A stretch of 21,363 bases of DNA, taken from contig JAHRHW010000023.1 in assembly GCA_019100305.1 (NCBI GenBank), forward strand, positions 1-21,363, written 5' to 3'. The DNA is from Candidatus Thiodiazotropha taylori (lineage in GTDB: Bacteria; Pseudomonadota; Gammaproteobacteria; Chromatiales; Chromatiaceae). Positions 7,796 through 14,327 of this stretch are shown here, one piece after another. Each line of letters begins with the position of its first letter. Positions within the stretch are counted from its first letter, which is position 1. Position numbers and translations under genes: made by a program. The notes under the pieces were generated by a model that worked only from the letters and a program-made list of their open reading frames with translations, made no database searches and was not told the origin of the DNA.

Positions 7796-8527
7796 CTAGG
7801 GATTAACAGAGAGTTGTGTGGCATCGCCTCTGAATCGCGTTACCACATATTCCACCGGTCTCTTGTTGTGGACCGCCAAATTGACGCTCTTAACCCGCAG
7901 TACCGGTAGATTGCGGGGCATGTTCAATAGAACTGCATCATCAGTTTCAGGAATAACAGCGCTGATCAGACTCTCACTTCGCATCACCTTGATATTGCTC
8001 TGCTGTTCGAGAAAGGCATGCAGTGAACCGCTGTTGTAGTCGGCCAGGACCTGGGGTACCTGTTGTAAAGGCAGAAAGTGGGAGATTACACAGAATGGCT
8101 TGTTGTCTACTTCACGCAGGGTTTCAAGAAAGATCACCTCCTCCCCTACTGGCACTTGCAAGCGCGAGGCCACACCACCCTTGGCCAGGATCACCTGTTT
8201 ACGTAGCACTCTGCTCTGAGTTGTCTTGCCTTTGCTCTCCAGAGTGGCGGTAAAACGGGTGTCAGCATTGATGCAGTAGTCAATAGTCGGAGATAGAACG
8301 AACACACCAGATCCGTGCCGACGAATCACCAGCCCCTCATTGACCAGTTCATCTATCGCCCTTCTCAGGGTGTGGCGATTAACGTTGAATCGCAAAGCCA
8401 AGTCCCCTTCAGATGGAAGAGCATCACCGGCCTTGTATAGGTCCTGTATCTCTCTACGCAGTAGATCGCTGATTTGCCGATAGAGAGGAAGGCCGCCACT
8501 CCCTCTGCGCACCATCTGTACAGACAT
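7796..8527 (-). CDS. phnF: PhnF, GntR/HutC-family regulator of phosphonate genes
   Basis: PhnF is a transcription factor, usually a repressor, with a GntR winged helix-turn-helix (about 13-78, including ALRFNVNRHTLRRAIDELVN and the wing RRHGSGVFV) and a UTRA ligand-binding domain (about 95-240). It is the first gene of the phn operon, an arrangement that fits autoregulation. A Shine-Dalgarno AGAGGAG lies eight bases before the ATG, and a second in-frame ATG four codons later is less well placed. A near-perfect palindrome overlaps this ribosome site and start codon and is a candidate operator. Confidence 0.93.
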   Translation of the reverse strand: MSVQMVRRGSGGLPLYRQISDLLRREIQDLYKAGDALPSEGDLALRFNVNRHTLRRAIDELVNEGLVIRRHGSGVFVLSPTIDYCINADTRFTATLESKGKTTQSRVLRKQVILAKGGVASRLQVPVGEEVIFLETLREVDNKPFCVISHFLPLQQVPQVLADYNSGSLHAFLEQQSNIKVMRSESLISAVIPETDDAVLLNMPRNLPVLRVKSVNLAVHNKRPVEYVVTRFRGDATQLSVNP

Positions 8528-8537
8528 CTAGATATCT
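8522..8537. promoter_or_regulatory. Candidate PhnF operator over the phnF start codon
   Basis: The 16-base sequence AGACATCT/AGATATCT is an inverted repeat with seven of eight base pairs matching around a central TCTAGA. It covers the phnF start codon and part of its Shine-Dalgarno. HutC-type regulators bind short palindromes near their own promoters, so this is a plausible autoregulatory site. Binding is inferred. Confidence 0.4.
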
Positions 8538-8541
8538 CCTC

Positions 8542-8560
8542 TTAGGTGGCGCTACCCTAA
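8542..8560. promoter_or_regulatory. Inverted repeat TTAGG-N9-CCTAA upstream of phnF
   Basis: TTAGG (8542-8546) and CCTAA (8556-8560) are reverse complements separated by nine bases. The site falls at or just after the expected transcription start of a minus-strand promoter whose -10 would be at 8567-8572. It could be a second regulator site. Confidence 0.3.
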
Positions 8561-8566
8561 CAGGCG

Positions 8567-8598
8567 AATATAACGTTCGATTGACGTGTGGATTGCAG
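8567..8598 (-). promoter_or_regulatory. Possible promoter of the phn operon, with weak Pho-box-like repeat
   Basis: Read on the minus strand, TATATT at 8572-8567 makes a -10 element about 40 bases before phnF. No good -35 hexamer stands at normal distance. Two half-sites 11 bases apart, CTGCAAT (8598-8592) and ACGTCAA (8587-8581), resemble degenerate PhoB half-sites (CTGTCAT) and end eight bases from the -10. The match is only 5 and 4 of 7 bases, so PhoB control is a guess consistent with the biology. Confidence 0.25.
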
Positions 8599-8631
8599 TT
8601 CAATTACTAATATTTTGCTAATGCCTTTTCT

Positions 8632-8646
8632 ACCCAGCCGCTGGGT
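8632..8646. repeat. Perfect odd palindrome in the divergent region
   Basis: ACCCAGC-C-GCTGGGT is a perfect 7+1+7 palindrome. One central base is too short a loop for an RNA hairpin, so a dimeric DNA-binding protein site is the more natural reading. It lies between the two divergent transcription units. No regulator can be assigned. Confidence 0.35.
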
Positions 8647-8741
8647 CTGTCGCGTTTCCGACCGGGAGCAGAGATAAAGCTGTGATTTCCAATCTCTTAT
8701 GGGATCTGAATAAACCCTGCCTGAAGAATGAAATTCCTGAT

Positions 8742-8768
8742 TTAAGCATTTCTTAATTTAGCCGATAC
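8742..8768 (+). promoter_or_regulatory. Sigma-28 (FliA)-like promoter for the SBP-MCP unit
   Basis: TTAA (8742-8745), then 15 bases, then GCCGATAC (8761-8768). The enterobacterial sigma-28 consensus is TAAA-N15-GCCGATAA; here the -10 matches 7 of 8 and the -35 core 3 of 4 with exact spacing. It reads toward the binding-protein and chemoreceptor genes, leaving a leader of roughly 180 bases. An inverted repeat CCGATA-N8-TATCGG (8762-8781) overlaps the -10. The start site is inferred. Confidence 0.45.
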
Positions 8769-8848
8769 AGACAGATATCGGGGATGCACCAGGTATTCAT
8801 TGAATCTGTGCTGTCCGGCAGTTTACTGCTCAAACGGATAATGACAGC

Positions 8849-8869
8849 AAAATTGATCACTTCAATTTT
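8849..8869. repeat. AT-rich inverted repeat upstream of the second binding-protein gene
   Basis: AAAATTG (8849-8855) and CAATTTT (8863-8869) are perfect reverse complements around a seven-base spacer, 87 bases before the start codon at 8957. It could be an operator or a leader hairpin. The rest of the 8528-8956 gap shows no convincing open frame. Confidence 0.3.
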
Positions 8870-8956
8870 CTGCTGGATTGGTCACCACTCAATGCGAATC
8901 AAAGACGATCCGGGCATCACCAGATAATAAATCAATCCACCAATCGGGAGTCACAA

Positions 8957-9853
8957 ATGAAACGTTTATTGGCTATTGCCTCTATTGCGGTGCTTTCCAG
9001 TATTTTAGCAATTACTAATTCTGCGTACGCCGGTGATTACAAAATCGGTGTGTTGGCAAAAAGAGGCGTTGCTAAAGCCATGAAGAAATGGGGTGACACC
9101 GCAGATTATATGACTGAAAAAGTTGCCGGAGACAAGTTCACGGTTGTACCGTTGGATTTCGATGAAGTTTTTCCTGCTATTGAAAACAAAGAGGTTGATT
9201 TCTTTCTGGTGAACTCCTCCATGTTCGTTACTGCCCAGGTCAAATATGGAGCCAAAGCTGTAGCTACAATGGTTAATTCCCGTCAAGGAGAGGCGTTGAA
9301 ATCCTTTGGTGGCGTAATACTCACCTATGTAGATCGCGATGACATCAACAGTGCTGCTGATATCAAAGGCAAGAATTTCATGGCTGTAAAAGAGAGTTCT
9401 TTTGGCGGTTGGCAGATGGCTTATAAAGAGTTACTTGATCAAGGTGTGGACCCAACGAAGGATTTTGCCAGTCTGCAGTTTGGTGGCAAACACGACAATG
9501 TAGTTTTTGCTGTGCAAAACGGTGAAGTGGATGCCGGTACTGTGCGTACCGACACTTTGGAGCGTATGGCTTCTGCAGGTGATATCGATCTGTCTGAATT
9601 CAAGATCATCTCATCAAAAACACACTCAGGCTTCCCTTTTGTTGTCAGCACCGCACTCTACCCGGAGTGGCCATTCGCAAAAATTTCGGACACACCCGAT
9701 GATGTGGCTAACCGGGCTGCTGAAGTGTTGATAGCTCTGAAAAGTGATGCCAAAGCCGCACAAAGCGCCAAAATCGTAGGCTGGACTGCACCACTTGACT
9801 ATACGGAAGTAGAAGACCTGCAAAAGTTGCTAAAAGTGGGCGCTTATCAATAG
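8957..9853 (+). CDS. PhnD-family periplasmic binding protein paired with a chemoreceptor
   Basis: This is a second phosphate/phosphite/phosphonate-type solute-binding protein (PF12974-like), 298 residues, with a signal peptide ending at NSAYA (about residue 25). Typical features are PLDFDEVFPAIENKEVDFF (65-83) and GEVDAGTVRTDTLERM (189-204). Where PhnD has the phosphonate-gripping Ser-Thr-Ser, this protein has KESSFGGWQMAY (145-156), a pattern I associate with PhnD-like sensory domains such as those of TtrS-type kinases. No permease or ATPase gene adjoins it; the next gene is a chemoreceptor, so a sensory role is more likely than transport. The Shine-Dalgarno GGGAG is six bases before the ATG. 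The ligand is unknown: phosphonate by context, another oxyanion by the altered site. Confidence 0.88.
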   Translation: MKRLLAIASIAVLSSILAITNSAYAGDYKIGVLAKRGVAKAMKKWGDTADYMTEKVAGDKFTVVPLDFDEVFPAIENKEVDFFLVNSSMFVTAQVKYGAKAVATMVNSRQGEALKSFGGVILTYVDRDDINSAADIKGKNFMAVKESSFGGWQMAYKELLDQGVDPTKDFASLQFGGKHDNVVFAVQNGEVDAGTVRTDTLERMASAGDIDLSEFKIISSKTHSGFPFVVSTALYPEWPFAKISDTPDDVANRAAEVLIALKSDAKAAQSAKIVGWTAPLDYTEVEDLQKLLKVGAYQ

Positions 9854-9867
9854 TTTTGACTATTGAT
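9846..9867 (+). repeat. Perfect 8-bp hairpin over the stop codon of the binding-protein gene
   Basis: ATCAATAG (9846-9853, including the TAG stop) pairs exactly with CTATTGAT (9860-9867) around a six-base loop. There is no following T run, so an mRNA-stabilising or attenuating structure between the binding-protein and receptor genes is more likely than full termination. Confidence 0.45.
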
Positions 9868-9882
9868 CCCTGTCGCAAATAT

Positions 9883-9912
9883 GCCCCTGGCGATGCTCTG
9901 TGTCACAGGGGC
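9883..9912 (+). repeat. Second hairpin before the chemoreceptor gene
   Basis: GCCCCTG (9883-9889) pairs with CAGGGGC (9906-9912) around a 16-base loop, ending 19 bases before the chemoreceptor start. With the hairpin just upstream it forms a tandem pair, the same layout as in the phnD-phnC gap. Confidence 0.4.
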
Positions 9913-9931
9913 GGGTAACGAGTGAAATCAA

Positions 9932-11875
9932 ATGAAGACGACAAGCACAACGCAATACGCCAAAGGAAAGCTTTTTCAGCTCATGATCGGAGCAATCATT
10001 GTCGGTGTACTGCTACTCTCCGCTGTCTCAATCTATCTAACTGTTCACGGCTTTGATTCACTTAACAGGGAGGTGGGTAATAGTCTTCAAGTCGGACAAG
10101 ATGAGATCAGCAAAACACTGGACCAGAACTTGGAACAGGTCTCCGCATCGGTAGCGGACACCGGCAATCAGACCAGCAAACTGCTCGCAGACTATTTAAC
10201 CAAGAGCATGCAGGGTGAACTTGAGGCCACAAAAACAGTGATGAACGCTTCACTGATTGAAACGGCTGAGGCGATAGCCGACATGCTTGCAGCCGTATCC
10301 GCCGAGGCCATCCTCGGTAAGAAGTATTCTACCCTGGTTGACTATGTGAAAGTGGCCAACAAGAACCCGCGGGTCATCTATGCACTCTATATCCGTGCCG
10401 ACGGCAAACGTCCGCTGACACGTTATGTAAATCGGAAAAATCCCTTAGTAAAAGGGCTTATTGGTAAAGGTGAAGGCCGCACTCCGATGGACAAACTGTT
10501 GTCTGCTTCTGCTGCCGATAGCAATATTCAAGAGATCACCCGCCCAGTTATTTTTGAAGGTAAAAAGCTGGCATCTGTCCGACTTGGTGTGACAGTTGAA
10601 GGGGTGAATCAGCGCATGAACGAGATGCAAACCAGGTTTCAAAACCTGATTGACGACAGTGGCACCAAGGTCACAAGTGCAATGAACAGGGTTGCTGAAT
10701 CTATCACTAAGCAGCTACATAACAACTTTGCTTTAGTCAATGATCAGAGTGCAAGATCGAACCAGGCAGCCAAACAGACTATTGAATCGAGCGCGTCAAA
10801 ACTGATTTGGGCACAAGTCGGTACCATGACAGTAATCGGCATCTTGATATTGACAGCACTGTGTGTCTTTTTTGTCATTCGTATCATTCATCCAATCAAC
10901 GATTTGAAATCGACCATGCAGGATATTGCCGAAGGTGAAGGTGACCTGACTCAACGTCTGCCTGAAAAAGGTAGCGATGAAATTAACCAGGTGGCAAGCG
11001 CGTTCAATCTGTTCGTTAGCAAGATTCAGCATACTTTGATCCAGACCTGCGATTCGATGAATGAGCTGAATAGTGCCACTGCGACCCTATCCGGCCTTGC
11101 CCAGCAAAACAGCGAAAGTGTCAACATGCAGCGTCTTGAGACTCAACAAGTTGCTACAGCAATCACAGAGATGACAGCAACAGTGACTGAGATTGCTCAG
11201 AGTGCAGAGTCCGCCGCATCGGCCGCAAGGGAGGCAAGCGATGAAGCAATCGAAGGCAAGGAGGCGATGAACGATACGGTGAATGCAATCGACTCAATGG
11301 CTGCTGAAGTGACCAATGCCGCCGATGTGATCAATCGATTGGAAACCGACAGTGAGTCGATCGGATCGGTACTAGATGTAATCCGTGGCATAGCTGATCA
11401 AACGAATCTCTTGGCACTGAATGCGGCAATCGAGGCTGCAAGGGCCGGTGAGCAGGGACGAGGGTTTGCCGTTGTAGCTGACGAGGTCCGCACACTGGCC
11501 AAACGCACTCAAGATTCAACCAGTGAGATTCATGGCATCATCGAGAATCTGCAAAGTGGAACCCGAAATGCAGCACAAGTTATGAGTGGCGGTCTTAGCG
11601 CAGCAAAGCAGACCATAGAGACTGCCGGTCGTGCTGGTGATGCTTTGAATAATATCGTTCAGTCAGTCACCACCATCATGGACATGAACACCCAGATTGC
11701 AACGGCATCGGAACAACACACCACGGTAACCCATGAGATCGATCGTAGTGTTGTGCGGATATCTGAGGTGTCTGACACCGCAGCGGAAGGCAGTAGCAAA
11801 ACAGCGGACAAGAGTCAGGAGCTATCTGACCTTGGTGTGAAATTGAAAGCCCTTGTAACGCAATTCAAGCTTTAG
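9932..11875 (+). CDS. Methyl-accepting chemotaxis protein
   Basis: This transmembrane chemoreceptor signals to CheA/CheW. Of its 647 residues, TM1 is at about 15-37 and a periplasmic region of some 255 residues follows. That region has a Cache-like core near 115-225 flanked by long helices. TM2 is at about 293-317, then a HAMP domain (about 315-370) and the coiled-coil signalling domain. The conserved hairpin tip is at about 484-525 (IRGIADQTNLLALNAAIEAA then GEQGRGFAVVADEVRTLAKR). No CheR-binding pentapeptide is seen at the C-terminus, which ends VTQFKL. It follows the binding-protein gene by 78 bases, so the receptor probably senses ligand-loaded binding protein, directly or alongside a small-molecule signal. 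Confidence 0.95.
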   Translation: MKTTSTTQYAKGKLFQLMIGAIIVGVLLLSAVSIYLTVHGFDSLNREVGNSLQVGQDEISKTLDQNLEQVSASVADTGNQTSKLLADYLTKSMQGELEATKTVMNASLIETAEAIADMLAAVSAEAILGKKYSTLVDYVKVANKNPRVIYALYIRADGKRPLTRYVNRKNPLVKGLIGKGEGRTPMDKLLSASAADSNIQEITRPVIFEGKKLASVRLGVTVEGVNQRMNEMQTRFQNLIDDSGTKVTSAMNRVAESITKQLHNNFALVNDQSARSNQAAKQTIESSASKLIWAQVGTMTVIGILILTALCVFFVIRIIHPINDLKSTMQDIAEGEGDLTQRLPEKGSDEINQVASAFNLFVSKIQHTLIQTCDSMNELNSATATLSGLAQQNSESVNMQRLETQQVATAITEMTATVTEIAQSAESAASAAREASDEAIEGKEAMNDTVNAIDSMAAEVTNAADVINRLETDSESIGSVLDVIRGIADQTNLLALNAAIEAARAGEQGRGFAVVADEVRTLAKRTQDSTSEIHGIIENLQSGTRNAAQVMSGGLSAAKQTIETAGRAGDALNNIVQSVTTIMDMNTQIATASEQHTTVTHEIDRSVVRISEVSDTAAEGSSKTADKSQELSDLGVKLKALVTQFKL

Positions 11876-11891
11876 TTGCCAGCAGCTAAAC

Positions 11892-11949
11892 CAGGGCTTG
11901 TGCACGCGAATCCCGACAAAGGTGATTGGATTCGCGATCATAGGCCCTG
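11892..11949 (+). terminator. Nested stem-loop after the chemoreceptor gene
   Basis: An inner stem CGCGAATCC (11905-11913) / GGATTCGCG (11928-11936) is nested in an outer stem CAGGGC (11892-11897) / GCCCTG (11944-11949). It begins 17 bases after the stop. No clean T tract follows, so it may be a Rho-dependent end or a 3' stabiliser rather than a classic terminator. Confidence 0.45.
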
Positions 11950-12323
11950 AATATCTTTAAGGATAAGCTGAGTATTAAGACCTCTATTTACAGGGTTTTC
12001 AACATCTCATAGGTTGTGGCCTGACTCACCGAATGAACAGAACTCTGTAGCCACTGCTGCCGCTGCTTAAATATCTCTCAACAGCCACTCAAAATGGGTA
12101 TCTATACCCTACTTCCGGTACTCGAGATTTGGTCCTATGGGTTAATTATATTTGCCCTGCCATCAAGCAGTTGTGACCATAAAATCAGTCCGGATAGTAT
12201 CACGGACAGGATATCACCAGCACATCCAGCCCGATTCCCACAAATTTCCCATCGAATCACTCTGTCCCTGCGGTGGGAATCCGTGAGAAAATAGCCCGCT
12301 CTTCTGAGCCATGAGATATCGAT
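11950..12323 (+). other. Gene-free stretch upstream of the bolA-like gene
   Basis: No convincing gene is seen. Structures include a palindrome GGGTAT-CT-ATACCC at 12096-12109 and an inverted repeat GATTCCCAC (12233-12241) / GTGGGAATC (12273-12281) whose 31-base loop would sit in or before the leader of the downstream gene. A short minus-strand open stretch (11988-12077) lacks a plausible start and is not called. Confidence 0.5.
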
Positions 12324-12560
12324 ATGAACGAACAAGACTTGATGCAGCGCATAAAAGAGCTCTATCCGGATGCGGAAATCAGTGTTTCCGGGGAGAGTTG
12401 CAGCTTTGAGGTCAATGTCACCACACCGGCGTTTGCTGAGATGAAAAGCCTGCAGCGACAACGCTCCATATTAACCCTTTTCAATCAGGAGATTGCCTCC
12501 GGGGAACTGCACGCCCTTACCGTACGGGCCAAAACCCCCGATGAAGTGGCCGCCTCGTAG
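12324..12560 (+). CDS. BolA/IbaG-family protein
   Basis: A 78-residue protein of the BolA family, small class II KH-like proteins that work with monothiol glutaredoxins in Fe-S handling; IbaG in E. coli relates to acid stress. The pattern YPDAEISVSGESCSFEV (14-30), the middle RQRSILTLFNQEIASG (45-60) and the end LHALTVRAKTP (62-72) align with IbaG's VSGDGSHFQV, the tail of its central helix, and IHAVSIKAYTP. The invariant C-terminal His is His63. In the loop where IbaG has a His ligand there is Cys26 one residue earlier. IbaG usually lies by mla/murA, so this location is unusual and it may be a paralogue. Confidence 0.8.
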   Translation: MNEQDLMQRIKELYPDAEISVSGESCSFEVNVTTPAFAEMKSLQRQRSILTLFNQEIASGELHALTVRAKTPDEVAAS

Positions 12561-12587
12561 AGCAGAAAGATCTACCTGAGGTGAGAG

Positions 12588-12641
12588 ATGATCCTGACTG
12601 ACATCAAAATTGGTTACGTAAGCATCACCAAACCCGAGTGA
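12588..12641 (+). CDS. Possible 17-codon ORF before the SagB-like gene
   Basis: An ATG at 12588 opens a 17-residue frame (MILTDIKIGYVSITKPE) ending in TGA at 12639-12641. It is preceded by GAGGTGAGAG, the best ribosome-binding sequence in this gap, whereas the following gene at 12661 has none. It might be a short leader peptide giving translational coupling, or a tiny peptide in its own right. No family is recognised. Confidence 0.3.
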   Translation: MILTDIKIGYVSITKPE

Positions 12642-12660
12642 AAGACAGTCGTCACCCCCT

Positions 12661-14286
12661 ATGATTGAAAACCACTCCACTACAACCCTTGAGCTGGTAC
12701 GTGCCTATCATGAGCGGACCAAGCACCACTTCGACCGATACGCTGCCGGCCCGGACTTTCTCGACTGGGAGCAGCAACCCAATCCATTCAGAGAGTTTGA
12801 ATCTGCCCCTTTGATCAAACTTCCGCTGGATTTCGAAGAACTGCCCGAACCGGGTTTCAACAGTCTCAACACCCAGCAACCCCAGCTTGGTCTAAAGGAT
12901 TGGGGATTGACTGAGATCTCCAGCCTGTTGCGCTTCAGTATGGGGCTGGCCGCCTGGAAGGTCTACGGACCTGATCGCTGGTCACTGCGCTGCAATCCCT
13001 CTAGCGGCAATCTGCATCCGACAGAAACCTACATGTTGGTTAGCGGCTTGAGGTCACTGCAGGATGGCGTTTATCACTATGCCCCCTATCCCCACGCCCT
13101 GGAATTACGTGCAGAAAACGGATCATCTTCACCAAACCAGCCGCAGCTCCTGCTGGCCTTCAGCAGCATAGCCTGGCGTGAAGCCTGGAAATATGGCGAA
13201 CGGGCCTATCGCTATGTGCAGCTCGACATCGGACATGCGATCGGTGCCCTCGCCTACTCAGCCGCAGCACTTGGATTTCGTCTGCAACGTCTACCCGTTA
13301 GCCGTAAAAAGCTGACAAAACTGCTGGGGCTCGACAGGCAGGAGGATTTCAAGGATGCCGAGAATGAATACCCGGATCTCATATTCCGTCTCCGGGAATC
13401 GCCGGATCAGGTACCAGATCCGAGTGGTGCTGATGGAATCCAACTCCCCATGACCAGCCAGTGGCATGGCACTGCCAATCGACTCAGCCAGCAGCCAAGC
13501 CACCAATGGCCACTGATCGATGAGTTGGAACAACCCCTCATGGAGTGCCCACCCTGCCAACAATTACCGCTTGCGGAATCGATCCCAGCACCCGCCAGGG
13601 TACCGGACCAACCGATCCGCCAGATCATTCTGCAACGACGAAGTGCGCAGGCCTTCCACGGCAAATCGATCCTGCAATTGAGCCACTTCTATCAGATACT
13701 CGACCACTGCCTGCCCCGAGCAACCGAGCATCCATGGAAAAGCTGGCCCTACCAGGCGCGAATACATCTGCTACTGTTCGTCCACCGGGTGGAAGGGCTG
13801 TCACCCGGCCTCTATCTGTTGCCTCGCTCCCGGCAGGCGCTGCCGCTACTGAAGCAGAACCTGGATGAGGATTTCAGCTGGCAGCCTGTTGAGGGATGCC
13901 CAGCCCATATTCTGCTCCATCAGCTGGTCACTACTGAGGTTAAAAAAGCCGCCCGAGCCCTCAGTTGCCATCAGGATATTGCTGCTAGCAGCTTTTTCAG
14001 CCTCGGCATGCTGGCCGAGTTCGACGCAGCGTTACAGGCGTCAGGGCCATTAGCCTATCCGGAGCTGTTCTGGGAGGCTGGGCTGATCGGTCAGGTGCTC
14101 TATCTGCAGGCGGAGGCCCATAGGGTCAGAGGTACGGGCATCGGCTGTTTTTTCGATGATGCGGTTCACCAGATTGCGGGTGTGAAAGAGAGTGGATTGC
14201 AAAGCCTCTATCACTTTACCGTTGGCGAAGCAAAACCCGACAACAGGCTACAGACACTCCCCGCCTACCACCATTTGGGGAGTTAA
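12661..14286 (+). CDS. SagB/ThcOx-type flavin oxidoreductase, two nitroreductase-like domains
   Basis: A 541-residue protein of the nitroreductase superfamily. The start LVRAYHERTKHHFDRYA and LDWEQQPNPFREFESAPLI are typical of the long SagB/ThcOx-type dehydrogenases. The first domain carries the flavin-site motif WSLRCNPSSGNLHPTETY (107-124). The second begins near 320 with IRQIILQRRSAQAFHG. Relatives oxidise azolines to azoles in peptide natural products, but long two-domain members are widespread outside such clusters. No cyclodehydratase or obvious precursor is nearby, so the substrate is unknown. No Shine-Dalgarno is visible before the ATG. The IsdG-like gene follows 41 bases later and is probably cotranscribed. 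Confidence 0.85.
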   Translation: MIENHSTTTLELVRAYHERTKHHFDRYAAGPDFLDWEQQPNPFREFESAPLIKLPLDFEELPEPGFNSLNTQQPQLGLKDWGLTEISSLLRFSMGLAAWKVYGPDRWSLRCNPSSGNLHPTETYMLVSGLRSLQDGVYHYAPYPHALELRAENGSSSPNQPQLLLAFSSIAWREAWKYGERAYRYVQLDIGHAIGALAYSAAALGFRLQRLPVSRKKLTKLLGLDRQEDFKDAENEYPDLIFRLRESPDQVPDPSGADGIQLPMTSQWHGTANRLSQQPSHQWPLIDELEQPLMECPPCQQLPLAESIPAPARVPDQPIRQIILQRRSAQAFHGKSILQLSHFYQILDHCLPRATEHPWKSWPYQARIHLLLFVHRVEGLSPGLYLLPRSRQALPLLKQNLDEDFSWQPVEGCPAHILLHQLVTTEVKKAARALSCHQDIAASSFFSLGMLAEFDAALQASGPLAYPELFWEAGLIGQVLYLQAEAHRVRGTGIGCFFDDAVHQIAGVKESGLQSLYHFTVGEAKPDNRLQTLPAYHHLGS

Positions 14287-14327
14287 TTGTCATACCACCC
14301 AAGAAATCAGAATCCAAGGAGTCAGAA

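Noticed and set aside
8814..8828. Possible sigma-54 promoter (GGCAGTTTACTGC)
   Set aside because: The GG-GC spacing is one base short of the strict -24/-12 requirement.
11988..12077. Minus-strand open stretch of 29 codons ending SQATTYEMLKTL
   Set aside because: It reads like ordinary protein but has an in-frame stop just upstream and no convincing start; it could be a gene remnant, but the evidence is too thin.
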